DNA of 64,000 bases from positions 37,055-101,054 of the forward strand of contig CALQLA020000013.1 of the NCBI GenBank assembly GCA_943331295.2, written 5' to 3'. The notes beneath the pieces were generated by a model, which ran no database searches, was not told where the DNA came from, and saw only the letters and a program-made list of their open reading frames with translations. The position numbers were made by a program, and so were the translations under genes. This document shows positions 37,488 through 45,317 of this stretch, one piece after another (positions within the stretch are counted from its first letter, which is position 1; each line of letters starts with the position of its first letter). This stretch comes from Bordetella parapertussis. GTDB lineage: Bacteria > Pseudomonadota > Gammaproteobacteria > Burkholderiales > Casimicrobiaceae.

Positions 37488-37964
37488 TCACGCCTCGTCG
37501 GTCCAGTAGTCGAGGTGGTGGCTGGTGCGCGTCATGTGCCGGAGCCCGCCGCCGAACGCCCCGACCTTGCCCGAGTCGGGGTATTCGCAGACCTCCGCCG
37601 GCAGCATCGTGCTGATCGAAAGGTAGGCGAGATCGGCACCGGAGTCGTTGACGATCTGGTGCGCCGTCTCCGGTCCGCCCGTCGGGCAGCAGATCACGTC
37701 GCCCGCGCGGATCTTCCGGGTCTCCTTGCCGTAGCGCAGCGTGCCCTCGCCCTTCACGATGAAGAACATCTCCTCTTCGGCACGATGGCTGTGGAACGGG
37801 CACGAGCTCTTGCCGGGCGGGACGACGTCGTAGGAGTAGCCGAGGTCCTTCGCGCCGAGCAGCGGCCCGATGCGCACGGCGTCGCACGCGAACTTGTCGC
37901 CCTTCTCGAAGTGCTCGAGCTTCAGCTGGTCGATGTTGATGACTTTCGAGTCGATCACGCGCAT
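37488..37964 (-). CDS. Cupin domain protein
   Basis: 158 residues. Cupin motif 1 reads SSCPFHSHRAEEEMFFIVKG with three metal-ligand residues (His, His, Glu), and motif 2 GDVICCPTGGPETAHQIVN supplies the fourth His. The C-terminal tail LRHMTRTSHHLDYWTDEA is family-typical of sugar-isomerase-like small cupins. Intact metal site suggests an enzyme or metal-bound ligand sensor. The substrate is unknown. Confidence 0.88.
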   Translation of the reverse strand: MRVIDSKVINIDQLKLEHFEKGDKFACDAVRIGPLLGAKDLGYSYDVVPPGKSSCPFHSHRAEEEMFFIVKGEGTLRYGKETRKIRAGDVICCPTGGPETAHQIVNDSGADLAYLSISTMLPAEVCEYPDSGKVGAFGGGLRHMTRTSHHLDYWTDEA

Positions 37965-38021
37965 CGGTCTCGTTCTCCGTGGAGAGGGGAGTGCGTTCTA
38001 TGGGGGCGGGGCGGGCGCCGG

Positions 38022-38474
38022 CTAGCCCGCGACCTGCGCTTCGACCCGTTGCGCGAGCAGCACCAGCGATTCCTGCCAACCGAGATAGCACGCCTCGGCG
38101 GGAATCACCGCGGGGATGCCTTCCTGGACGGCGTGGAGCTCGGTCCCGCAGAACACCGCCCGCAGCGTTATCGTCGTCCGCATTACGCCGGGCAGGTTCG
38201 TGTCGTCGAACTTGCCGGTGTAGCGGATCCGTTCGTGCGGCAGCAGCTCGAGGTAGTCCCCGCCGAAGGCATGCGCATGGCCCGTCGTGAAGTTCGCGAA
38301 CGACATCCGGTAGCTGCCGCCCACCCGGGCGTCCAGCTGGTGGACCGTGCCGGTGAAGCCGTGGGGCGGCAGCCACTTCGCCAGGGCGTCGGCGTCGAGG
38401 AACGCACGATAGATGCGCTCCGGCGTTGCCCGGAGCCCGCGATGCAGGCCTACGGTACCTGTGGCCATGGTCAT
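38022..38474 (-). CDS. SRPBCC / AHSA1-like START-fold protein
   Basis: 150 residues from ATG 38474 (MTMATGTVGLHRGL; a second ATG two codons on is possible). Core pattern ATPERIYRAFLDADALAKWL, PPHGFTGTVHQLDARVGG and the C-terminal helix YLGWQESLVLLAQRVEAQV typify the AHA1-domain SRPBCC proteins. The fold binds hydrophobic ligands. Ligand unknown. Two frames away, immediately upstream on the same strand, is the frameshifted membrane protein gene. Confidence 0.87.
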   Translation of the reverse strand: MTMATGTVGLHRGLRATPERIYRAFLDADALAKWLPPHGFTGTVHQLDARVGGSYRMSFANFTTGHAHAFGGDYLELLPHERIRYTGKFDDTNLPGVMRTTITLRAVFCGTELHAVQEGIPAVIPAEACYLGWQESLVLLAQRVEAQVAG

Positions 38475-38535
38475 TCCCGAAAGCGGGGGAGGTCTCCCCG
38501 TTGTGCGTGTCCGCGCCGGCACCGGATTGCGCCGC

Positions 38536-38761
38536 TTACCGGCGTCTCGCGCGCCGGACCCGTTCCACGCCGACGCCAATGGCCAGCACGCCCGGCCAGA
38601 ACGTGACGAAGAGCAGCAGTCCGGGGCCGATCGGGTTCGGGTTCGGGTCCGGCCACAGGCCGACCGATGCCAGGAAGATGATCGTCAGGAGGGGGGGCGG
38701 CGCCGACGATCAGCACGGCGGCGCCGATGCGCACCCACCACGAGCGGAAGTAGTCGTTCAC
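38536..38761 (-). pseudogene. Small membrane protein with a homopolymer frameshift
   Basis: One frame gives VNDYFRSWWVRIGAAVLIV from a GTG at 38761. After a seven-C run (38691-38697 on the complement) another frame carries on with LLTIIFLASVGLWPD, GPGLLLFVTFWPGVLAI and GVGVERVRRARRR then stop. Removing one base from the run yields a continuous two-span protein of about 75 residues. The slip is either a true or phase-variable frameshift or a homopolymer sequencing error. Family unknown. Confidence 0.7.
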
Positions 38762-38793
38762 GTGTCCGGACGCCTGAGGAAAGCGCCGCGAAG

Positions 38794-39102
38794 TCAGTCG
38801 CCCGGCTGCGGCCCGGCGTAGCCTTCGATGATCACGACGTCGCCGGTCGAGACCGGTCGCCGCAGCGATGCCGCGTACTGGTACTGCGCCGAATGCCAGC
38901 AGTCGAGAGCCGCCTGGTAGCTGGGAAATTCGATGACGACGTTGCGCGCACGGCACGCGCCCTCCGGATTCTCGAAGCTGCCGCCGCGCACGAGAAACCG
39001 CGCGCCGTACTTGCGCAAGGGCTCGGCGTTGGCCGCCACGTACGCCTTGTAGGCCTCGGGGTCCGCGACATCGACGCGACCGATCCAGTATCCTTTTGCC
39101 AA
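38794..39102 (-). CDS. DUF1330 domain protein
   Basis: 102 residues, start TTG at 39102 (residues LAKGYWIGRVDVADPEAYK). A strong Shine-Dalgarno decides the start and homology begins at once. Family blocks: AYKAYVAANAEPLRKYGARF, VRGGSFENPEG and NVVIEFPSYQAALDCWHS. DUF1330 has a dimeric ferredoxin-like (ABM) fold; a binding or monooxygenase-like role is possible but unproven. Usual length is 95-105 residues. Confidence 0.9.
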   Translation of the reverse strand: MAKGYWIGRVDVADPEAYKAYVAANAEPLRKYGARFLVRGGSFENPEGACRARNVVIEFPSYQAALDCWHSAQYQYAASLRRPVSTGDVVIIEGYAGPQPGD

Positions 39103-39107
39103 TTCAA

Positions 39108-39114
39108 CCTCCCT
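39108..39114 (-). promoter_or_regulatory. Ribosome binding site fixing a TTG start
   Basis: On the minus strand AGGGAGG stands five bases before the TTG start codon of the DUF1330 gene. No ATG or GTG lies between it and the conserved GYWIGRV sequence, so the TTG is the initiator. Confidence 0.8.
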
Positions 39115-39197
39115 GTCGACTCGTTGGTGATGTTGCGCCAAGCCCGGCACTGCGACAGCGCGGCGCCAATCATAGCGCCCCGCCCGGATGGCCGGCG

Positions 39198-39620
39198 TCA
39201 GCCCCTGGGGCGCAGCATCCCCTGCTGCTGCGGCGAGCCGGGAATGGCCGGCAGTTCCCCGAGCCAAGGAAGCGCGGAGTGCTGCCAGATCTGGACCGCG
39301 GGCTTCAGTTGCGCGCGCTGGGTCACGCAGCCCAGGCGGATGCTGACCGACGTCACGTTCTCCGTCGCCATCGCGTACAACGGCGTGCCGCATTCGGGGC
39401 AGAACACCTGGGCCCGGCGATTGCCGCTGGCGGCGACCTTGATGTAGGTCTTGGGCTCGCCACGCACCGCAAAGCTTGCGATCGGTGCCGCGGCGACTGC
39501 ACGGAACGGCGCGCCGGACATGACCTGGCAGTCGGTGCAGTGGCAGGCCATCACCCGCGACGGATCGATCTCCGCCGTGAAGGTGATCCGGCCGCAGTGA
39601 CACGCGCCGTCGATGTGCAT
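39198..39620 (-). CDS. GFA (CENP-V/GFA) domain protein
   Basis: 140 residues starting MHIDGACHCGRITFTAEID, preceded by AGGAG. Zinc-site cysteines lie in GACHCGRI, VMACHCTDCQVMSG and QVFCPECGTPLYA. It differs from the GFA gene at 19535 in its C-terminal half (IRLGCVTQRAQLKPAVQIW). A formaldehyde-glutathione role is commonly annotated but unproven for this subgroup. Confidence 0.88.
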   Translation of the reverse strand: MHIDGACHCGRITFTAEIDPSRVMACHCTDCQVMSGAPFRAVAAAPIASFAVRGEPKTYIKVAASGNRRAQVFCPECGTPLYAMATENVTSVSIRLGCVTQRAQLKPAVQIWQHSALPWLGELPAIPGSPQQQGMLRPRG

Positions 39621-39729
39621 GATGTTCTCCTGTCGCGGAGTGCGGGTTGGTGGCGCCGGTTCGGTCGCGCCGTGGGGGACGAAAGCGGGAGTTTCCTGCC
39701 CGTGTCGCCGCGAGTCAACGCATTTGCCG

Positions 39730-40674
39730 TCAGGCCGCCGGGTGTCGCTTCGGGCCAGCAGCGCGTGTCGCGCAATCCGCGCGCTCCCCGGCGCAGGCGT
39801 CCCGGACGCACCCGCGCAGCCAGCGATGCGCCGGATCGGCATCGAGCCGCGGGTGCCAGAGCAACGACACCGTGATTTCCGGCATGGCGAGCGGAAGGGG
39901 AAAGCTGTGCATGCCTTCACGCAGGCTTGCCGTGTGCCGTTCGGGAACGCTGGCGACCAGCTCGGTCGCGCGAGCGAGCGCCAGCGCGGTGGAAAAGCCG
40001 CCGACGATCGTGACGATCGTCCGTTGCAGCCCGAGCGCCTGCAGCGCGTCGTCGATCGGCCCCCGGTCGTGCCCCCGCCGCGAGACGAGGATGTGCCGGC
40101 CGGCCGCGTAGCGCGATGGCGTCACCTTGCCCTTGCCGAGCGGGTGTCCCGTCCGCACGACGCCGACGAAGCGGTCCCGGAACAGGGCCCGCACGCGCAG
40201 CTCCGGCGCCGCCGCCTTTCCCACCACGCCCGTTTCCAGGTCGATCGTCCGGTCGCGCAGCGGCGTGCTGTCCTTGTCGGGCTTCTGCACGAAGGCGAGC
40301 CGCACGCCGGGGGCATCCGCGCCGACACTGGCAATGAGTTTCGGGCCGAAGCATTCCACGAAGCCTTCGCTGGTCCGCAGCGTGAACGTCCGGACGAGTC
40401 GGCCGAGGTCGAGCTTCGTGGCCGGGCGCAGGGCGGCTTCTCCCTCCTGCACGATCCTCCCGACCTGCTCGCGCAACTCGATCGCGCGAGGCGTGGGGAC
40501 GAGTCCGCGTCCGGCCCTGACCAGCAGCGGATCGCCGGTCGTCTCGCGCAACCGCGCGAGCGCCCGGCTCATCGCCGAGGGGCTCAACTGCAGCCGCCGC
40601 GCGGCGCGCGCGACGCTGCCTTCCGCGAGCAGCACGTCCAGGGTGACGAGCAGGTTGAGGTCGGGCGCCGGCAT
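39730..40674 (-). CDS. LysR family transcriptional regulator
   Basis: 314 residues. An N-terminal winged helix-turn-helix (LNLLVTLDVLLAEGSVARAA, LQLSPSAMSRALARLRETTG) is followed by a periplasmic-binding-like effector domain. It is divergent from the MFS gene at 40815, the classic LysR target arrangement, and probably controls it and itself from the shared 140-base gap. It is unusually rich in HTH-proximal arginines but otherwise normal. The effector is unknown. Confidence 0.92.
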   Translation of the reverse strand: MPAPDLNLLVTLDVLLAEGSVARAARRLQLSPSAMSRALARLRETTGDPLLVRAGRGLVPTPRAIELREQVGRIVQEGEAALRPATKLDLGRLVRTFTLRTSEGFVECFGPKLIASVGADAPGVRLAFVQKPDKDSTPLRDRTIDLETGVVGKAAAPELRVRALFRDRFVGVVRTGHPLGKGKVTPSRYAAGRHILVSRRGHDRGPIDDALQALGLQRTIVTIVGGFSTALALARATELVASVPERHTASLREGMHSFPLPLAMPEITVSLLWHPRLDADPAHRWLRGCVRDACAGERADCATRAAGPKRHPAA

Positions 40675-40716
40675 GCCGGCGACAATAGCGCAGTTTGATC
40701 GTGGCGTAGCGTCAGA

Positions 40717-40733
40717 TGCACGTATTAAGTGCA
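40717..40733. promoter_or_regulatory. Candidate LysR operator between divergent lysR and MFS genes
   Basis: Inverted repeat TGCAC-N7-GTGCA in the sequence TGCACGTATTAAGTGCA. It is the only AT-rich dyad in the intergenic gap and resembles LysR-type binding boxes (T-N11-A inside short inverted arms). Assignment to the adjacent regulator rests on position. Confidence 0.45.
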
Positions 40734-40814
40734 AATGGTGCGTCTTCCGCCTTGCCACGCAAGCGCCTACTCTTCCGGCAGGCCCGCTTCGGGCATCGCC
40801 GGAACAGGGAGTTC

Positions 40815-42275
40815 ATGTTGCAGCCAATCGGTGCAGGACGCGACGACACCGTCGTCGCAAGTGTGCAAGCGTCGCCCCCGGTCCGGTGGGTGCTCGCGAG
40901 CCTTTCGCTGTCCGTGCTGCTGTCGTCGCTCGGCACCAGCATCGCCAACGTCGCGCTGCCGACGCTGGCGCAGGCGTTCGACGCCTCGTTCCAGGAAGTG
41001 CAATGGATCGTGCTGGCGTACCTGCTCGCGATCACCACGCTGATCGTCAGCGTCGGCCGGCTGGGCGACATCACCGGTCGCCGGCGCCTGCTGCTGTCCG
41101 GGATCCTCGTGTTCACGGTGGCGTCGATGCTGTGCGGCATCGCGCCCACGCTCCCGCTGCTGGTTGCCGCCCGCGCGATGCAGGGCATCGGCGCGGCGGC
41201 GATGATGGCGCTCACGATGGCCTTTGTCGGCGCAACGGTGCCGAAGGCGAAGACCGGCAGCGCGATGGGGCTGCTCGGGACGATGTCGGCGGTCGGCACC
41301 GCGCTCGGGCCGTCGCTGGGCGGCCTCCTGATCGCCGCGCTCGGCTGGCGCGCGATCTTCCTCGTCAACGTGCCGCTGGGGCTGCTGGCGTTGCTGCTCG
41401 CGCACCGCTACCTGCCGGCGGATCGGCGGCGGCCGAAGGCGGATCGACCCGGCTTCGACCACGCGGGCACGCTGCTCCTCGCCCTGACGCTCGCCGCCTA
41501 TGCGCTCGCGATGACGATCGGGCGGGGCAGCTTCGGCGCGATCAACGTCGCCCTGCTGGCCGCGGCCGTCGCCGGTGTCGGCCTTTTCGTGCTCGTCGAG
41601 GCGAGGGCCGTGTCGCCGCTGATCCGCCTCGCGATGTTCCGCGATCCGGTGCTGGCCGCGAGCTTCGCCATGAGCGCGCTGGTCTCGACGGTGATGATGG
41701 CGACGCTGGTGGTCGGGCCGTTCTATCTTTCCCGTGCGCTCGGGCTCGACGCGGCGCTGGTCGGTCTCGTCCTGTCGGTCGGGCCGTTTGCGGCCGCCTT
41801 GACCAGCGCACCGGCCGGCCGCGTCGCGGATCGCGTCGGCGCGCAACGGATGACCGTCGCCGGGCTCGCCGGGATCGCCGCCGGTTCGGTCGCGCTGGCG
41901 CTGCTGCCGACGGCACAGGGCGTTCCGGGCTACATCGGCGCCGTCGTCGTGATGACCGTCAGCTACGCGCTGTTCCAGACCGCCAACAACACCGCCGTCA
42001 TGGCGGAGGTGCTGCCGGACCAGCGGGGCGTCATCTCCGGCATGCTGAACCTGTCGCGCAATCTCGGGCTCATCACCGGCGCGTCGGTCATGGGCGCCGT
42101 GTTCGCGCTGGCGTCGGCGACGACCGACATCGCGACCGCGCATCCCGCGGCCGTTGCGACCGGCATGCGGATCACGTTCGCGGTCGCGGCGATGCTGATC
42201 GTCGTCGCGCTTGCGATGGCGCTCGGCAGCCGTGCGCTCGCGGCGCGCCATCCGCGCCCGGCCCTCACCCCATGA
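40815..42275 (+). CDS. MFS transporter, 14-TMS DHA2-like efflux pump
   Basis: 486 residues from ATG 40815 with GGGAG just upstream. About 14 membrane spans; motif A between TM2 and TM3 reads VGRLGDITGRRRLLLSG and the antiporter motif C appears as LGTMSAVGTALGPSLGG. N-terminal ALPTLAQAFDASFQEVQWI is typical of DHA2 (EmrB/QacA-like) drug/H+ antiporters. Divergent LysR regulator suggests inducible expression. Substrates cannot be predicted. Confidence 0.9.
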   Translation: MLQPIGAGRDDTVVASVQASPPVRWVLASLSLSVLLSSLGTSIANVALPTLAQAFDASFQEVQWIVLAYLLAITTLIVSVGRLGDITGRRRLLLSGILVFTVASMLCGIAPTLPLLVAARAMQGIGAAAMMALTMAFVGATVPKAKTGSAMGLLGTMSAVGTALGPSLGGLLIAALGWRAIFLVNVPLGLLALLLAHRYLPADRRRPKADRPGFDHAGTLLLALTLAAYALAMTIGRGSFGAINVALLAAAVAGVGLFVLVEARAVSPLIRLAMFRDPVLAASFAMSALVSTVMMATLVVGPFYLSRALGLDAALVGLVLSVGPFAAALTSAPAGRVADRVGAQRMTVAGLAGIAAGSVALALLPTAQGVPGYIGAVVVMTVSYALFQTANNTAVMAEVLPDQRGVISGMLNLSRNLGLITGASVMGAVFALASATTDIATAHPAAVATGMRITFAVAAMLIVVALAMALGSRALAARHPRPALTP

Positions 42276-42375
42276 AGAACACGCTCAGCTTGTTGCCGTC
42301 GAGATCGCGGAAATAGCCGGCGTAGAAGCCTTCGCCGCGCGGGCCGGCCGGGCCCTCGTCGGCGGCGCCCGACGC
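42265..42375 (-). pseudogene. VOC protein C-terminal remnant
   Basis: In one minus-strand frame the last 35 or so codons read EGPAGPRGEGFYAGYFRDL then DGNKLSVFFMG and stop, the typical end of a glyoxalase-fold protein with the metal-ligand region before the final strand. Nothing upstream in this frame continues the family. It lies just past the stop of a different, complete VOC gene. Convergent with the MFS gene (11-base overlap). Confidence 0.65.
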
Positions 42376-42388
42376 CGGCTGCGGGATG

Positions 42389-42766
42389 CTATCCTCGCTG
42401 GCGCCAGGGAGGATCGAGCCGGTTGTCGCCGGCATGATAGAGGCAGATGACGTTGCCGGCCGGATCGACGAGCCGCGCTTCGCGCCATAGCCACGGCTCG
42501 TCACGGGGCTCCTGCGTGAATTGGAATCCTCTCGCGCGAAGCGCCGCGACCTGCCGGTCGAGCGCATCGCATTCGAAGTAGAGGACGGTTGCGGATGGCG
42601 CTGCGCCGGCGGGTACGGCGTGAACGGAGAACGTGGCCTCGCCGACTGTCGCCTTGAAGCGGGCGTAGTGAGGGGCATCGACGATCTGCACGAAGCCCAT
42701 CGCGCGGTAGAACGCCACGGATGCAGCGACGTCCACGGCAGGAAGCGTGACCTGATTCAGTTCCAT
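42389..42766 (-). CDS. VOC family protein
   Basis: 125 residues starting MELNQVTLPAVDVAASVAFY. Second module VLYFECDALDRQVAALRARG and ending VDPAGNVICLYHAGDNRL. The first module lacks an obvious His ligand (QVTLPAVDV), so it may bind ligands without a metal. Complete and normal in length. It follows the PhnA-like gene on the same strand by 37 bases. Confidence 0.85.
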   Translation of the reverse strand: MELNQVTLPAVDVAASVAFYRAMGFVQIVDAPHYARFKATVGEATFSVHAVPAGAAPSATVLYFECDALDRQVAALRARGFQFTQEPRDEPWLWREARLVDPAGNVICLYHAGDNRLDPPWRQRG

Positions 42767-42803
42767 CGCCGCTCCGGTGCGTTGCGCGCCGCCTGCCGGC
42801 CGG

Positions 42804-43142
42804 TCAGGCCTTCCTGACGAATTCGGTCTTCAGCTGCATCGCGCCGATCCCGTCGATCTTGCAGTCGATGTCGTGGTCGCCTTCGACGAGCCGAATGTTC
42901 CTGACCTTGGTGCCCACCTTGACGACCGACGACGAGCCCTTGACCTTGAGATCCTTGATCACGGTCACCGAGTCGCCGTCTTTCAATTCGTTGCCGAAGG
43001 CATCCTTCCACACGCGCGCGTCCTCCGCCGTCGCGGTGGCGTCCCCGCTCCACTCGTGGCCGCATTCCGGGCAGACGAGCAGGCTGCCGTCCGCATACGC
43101 GTAGACGGAGCTGCATTTGGGACAAGGCGGCAGGCCGTTCAT
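42804..43142 (-). CDS. Zinc-ribbon YjdM/PhnA family protein
   Basis: 112 residues. N-terminal zinc ribbon ([13 protein letters not shown] ... [10 protein letters not shown]) followed by the PhnA domain: [20 protein letters not shown] and [20 protein letters not shown]. Long annotated as alkylphosphonate uptake operon protein PhnA, but no phosphonate gene is present here and the true role is unresolved. Length matches the family (about 110). Confidence 0.93.
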   Translation of the reverse strand: MNGLPPCPKCSSVYAYADGSLLVCPECGHEWSGDATATAEDARVWKDAFGNELKDGDSVTVIKDLKVKGSSSVVKVGTKVRNIRLVEGDHDIDCKIDGIGAMQLKTEFVRKA

Positions 43143-43243
43143 CGACAGTCCCCCTCGAGAGGCAACGCATCGCTGCCGGCGGGATGCCGCAGCGACGGCC
43201 AGTATACGCAGGCGGGAATGCCCGCTTCCACGATCGCGCTGCC

Positions 43244-43450
43244 TCAGAGGCCCAGGTCGGAGAGTCCCGCGTGGCCGTCCGGACGCCGTCCCTGCGGCCA
43301 GCGGAACTTGCGCCCGTGCCCGGCGATCTGCGCGCGGCCCACGGGGAACTCGCTGCGGTTGCGCCAGCGGCGACCCGCCGCGCCGTAATCAAGCGGCCGG
43401 CAGGCCGGGCAGCGAACGACTGCACTTTCGTCGAGCCGGGTGTCGTAGGG
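43244..43450 (-). pseudogene. Start-less coding-like stretch with CPAC motif
   Basis: A minus-strand frame open to the TGA at 43244-43246 reads [50 protein letters not shown] and AGLSDLGL. Third codon positions are almost all G or C, as in real genes here, while second positions are mixed, so it looks coded. No ATG, GTG or TTG precedes CPAC in frame, and the frame is not in the ORF track. It may be a degraded or frameshifted small gene. Family not recognised. Confidence 0.4.
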
Positions 43451-43483
43451 AATCAGCGTAATATTGAAGACACCGTTACGCGC

Positions 43484-43490
43484 GGAGGAA
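43484..43490 (+). promoter_or_regulatory. Ribosome binding site fixing the TTG start of lysR
   Basis: CGGAGGA followed by ATAAT and TTG. The Shine-Dalgarno core GGAGGA is the best in the region, there is no alternative start between it and the conserved N-terminus, and the encoded LysR helix begins right after. Confidence 0.75.
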
Positions 43491-43494
43491 TAAT

Positions 43495-44409
43495 TTGGAC
43501 CAACTCCATCTGATCGGTGTGTTCGTGGCGGTGGTCGACACGAGCGGCTTCGCCGGGGCGGCGCGCAAGCTCAACATTTCCCCGCCCGCCGTTACCCGCG
43601 CGATCAACGAACTGGAGCGCCACCTTGGCGTGCGGTTGCTGACCCGCACCACCCGCGTGGTGCGGGTGACGGAGGCGGGCGCGCGCTATGCCGAGGACTG
43701 CCGCCGCATCCTCGCCGAGCTGGCCGAGGCCGACCGGTCGGCCACCGGCATGCACGGGTCGCCGCAGGGCCGCCTGACGCTCACCGCGCCCGTGCTGTTC
43801 GGCACCAGGTTCGTCACGCCCATCGTGACCGAGTACCTGCAGAACTATCCCGGCGTCACCGCCGCCTGCTGGTTCCTGGACCGGCTCGTCAACATGATGG
43901 ACGAAGGGGTCGACGTCGCGGTGCGCATCGGCGAGCTGCCGGACTCGTCGCTGCAGGCCATCCGGGTGGGCACCGTTCGTCGCGTCATCTGCGCCGCGCC
44001 GGCCTATCTCGAGCAGCACGGCATTCCGCAAACGCCCGACGACCTGGCGCGGCTTTGCATCATCTCCGCCAGCGCGGTGACGCCGACGGCGGACTGGCGA
44101 CTGGAAGAACAGGGCGTGCCACGCATCGTCAAGGTCCAGCCGAGGATGATCACGACGACCAACGACTCCGCGCTGGCCGCGGCCGTCAGCGGATTCGGCG
44201 TCACGCGGCTCTTGTCGTACCAGGTGGCGGATCAGCTTCGCGACGGATTGTTGCAGACCGTCCTTACCGGGTTCGAGCCCGCCGCGCTGCCGGTGAGCCT
44301 GTTGCACCGCGAGGGCAGGCATGCGTCGCCGAAGGCTCGGGCGTTCCTCGACCTGGCGATCGAGCGGCTGCGCGCTAATTCTGCACTGAACGGAGCCGCA
44401 CTGAACTGA
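43495..44409 (+). CDS. LysR family transcriptional regulator
   Basis: 304 residues from a TTG start (residues LDQLHLIGVFVAVVDTSGFA) with GGAGGAATAAT immediately upstream. HTH: FAGAARKLNISPPAVTRAIN. The effector domain follows, with RLTLTAPVLFGTRFVTPIV as the linker strand. This is the LTTR subgroup often called DNA-binding transcriptional activator with PBP2_CrgA-like domain. The stop codon is inside a 3 x 15-base tandem repeat. The target is unknown; it is convergent to the next gene. Confidence 0.92.
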   Translation: MDQLHLIGVFVAVVDTSGFAGAARKLNISPPAVTRAINELERHLGVRLLTRTTRVVRVTEAGARYAEDCRRILAELAEADRSATGMHGSPQGRLTLTAPVLFGTRFVTPIVTEYLQNYPGVTAACWFLDRLVNMMDEGVDVAVRIGELPDSSLQAIRVGTVRRVICAAPAYLEQHGIPQTPDDLARLCIISASAVTPTADWRLEEQGVPRIVKVQPRMITTTNDSALAAAVSGFGVTRLLSYQVADQLRDGLLQTVLTGFEPAALPVSLLHREGRHASPKARAFLDLAIERLRANSALNGAALN

Positions 44410-44427
44410 GCGGCGCTGAACTGACCG
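44383..44427 (+). repeat. Three tandem 15-base units at the lysR stop
   Basis: Units GCACTGAACGGAGCC, GCACTGAACTGAGCG and GCGCTGAACTGACCG follow each other without gaps. The first two encode the C-terminal ALNGAALN and the TGA at 44407 lies in the second. Unit-number change would alter the protein end by five residues or shift the stop. Confidence 0.85.
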
Positions 44428-44505
44428 CAAACCCGCCGCGCTCTGCCCGTATCCGGTCGCCGGACATTCCGGCCGCACGCGGTAAGCCCGTCGGGGCGAT
44501 CGTCG

Positions 44506-45120
44506 TCACGCGGTGGCTGCGTTCGGCCCCAGCGCTTTGCGCAGCCGCGCGATCTCCTCGTGCAGCGGCGCGACGCGGGCTTCGATTTCGGCCGCGGTGA
44601 AACGCGGCGTGATGTGCTGCGGGCAGTTCCAGTCGCTGGCCTCTACGGTGATGATCACCGCGCGCTCGATGGTCGCGGGATACCCCGGCATCCCGAGGCG
44701 CGCGACCCGCGCCGGATCATCGCCGCGGTCGACGAGGCGCGCCCGCCCGAGGATCTTGAGGCGCCGCCGGTTGGCGTAGTCCATCAGGAACAGCGCCACG
44801 CGGTCGTTGCCCTGCAGGTTTCCCGCGCTGATGTACTGGACGTTGCCGCGAAAATCGGCGTACCCGAGGGTCCTGTCGTCCAGCACCTTGAGGAAGCCGG
44901 CCGGGCCTCCGCGGTACTGGACGTAGGGCCATCCCGACTCGCTCACGCTGGCCTGGTAGAAGCCGTCGCGCGCCGAGATGAACTCGACCTCGTGGGCCGT
45001 CAGCGCGTCGCGCCGGTCATCGGCGTCGTCCAGCGAGGCGTAGTTGCCGCGGCTTCCCATGCGGGCCTGCATGGCGCGGACAGCGGGCGTGAATGCGATC
45101 TTGAGGTAAGCGCGGCTCAT
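44506..45120 (-). CDS. Pyridoxamine 5'-phosphate oxidase-fold flavoprotein
   Basis: 204 residues with split-barrel FMN-binding fold. Starts MSRAYLKIAFTPAVRAMQA; core YQASVSESGWPYVQYRGGP, LGYADFRGNVQYISAGNL and NDRVALFLMDYANRRRLKIL are the typical substrate and FMN strands. The C-terminal helical tail (APLHEEIARLRKALG) is charged. Members reduce or oxidise small organic substrates with FMN or F420. Substrate not known. Upstream lies a 197-base gap with a perfect hairpin. Confidence 0.87.
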   Translation of the reverse strand: MSRAYLKIAFTPAVRAMQARMGSRGNYASLDDADDRRDALTAHEVEFISARDGFYQASVSESGWPYVQYRGGPAGFLKVLDDRTLGYADFRGNVQYISAGNLQGNDRVALFLMDYANRRRLKILGRARLVDRGDDPARVARLGMPGYPATIERAVIITVEASDWNCPQHITPRFTAAEIEARVAPLHEEIARLRKALGPNAATA

Positions 45121-45142
45121 GTCGGGTGTCGTCCAGTGGGTG

Positions 45143-45163
45143 CCGGCAGCGTGCCGCTGCCGG
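45143..45163. promoter_or_regulatory. Perfect 9-bp hairpin upstream of the flavoprotein gene
   Basis: CCGGCAGCG-TGC-CGCTGCCGG, a perfect inverted repeat with a three-base loop, 23 bases before the minus-strand flavoprotein start. No T-run follows on either strand, so an operator or mRNA leader structure is more likely than a terminator. The remaining gap (45121-45317) shows no gene. Confidence 0.45.
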
Positions 45164-45317
45164 TGACCTGCACTGTGCTGGAATCGACCTGCGCCGGGAA
45201 TCGGCGGGCCGGGAAAGACACCGTTCCGCCCGACGAAATGATCGAGCGGGCAGTTGCTGACGTACGGTCAGGTTGCGGCGCGGGTGCGGGCGCTTCCCGC
45301 GCTGGACGGGCCTTCCG

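Larger units (their letters stand above)
43143..43494. other. 352-base gap between divergent yjdM-like and lysR genes
   Basis: No complete gene is assignable. The right end holds the lysR leader (GGAGGAATAAT before TTG) and an AT-rich AATATTGAAG segment likely to be its promoter. The left half carries the start-less coding-like stretch listed separately at 43244-43450. Confidence 0.6.
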
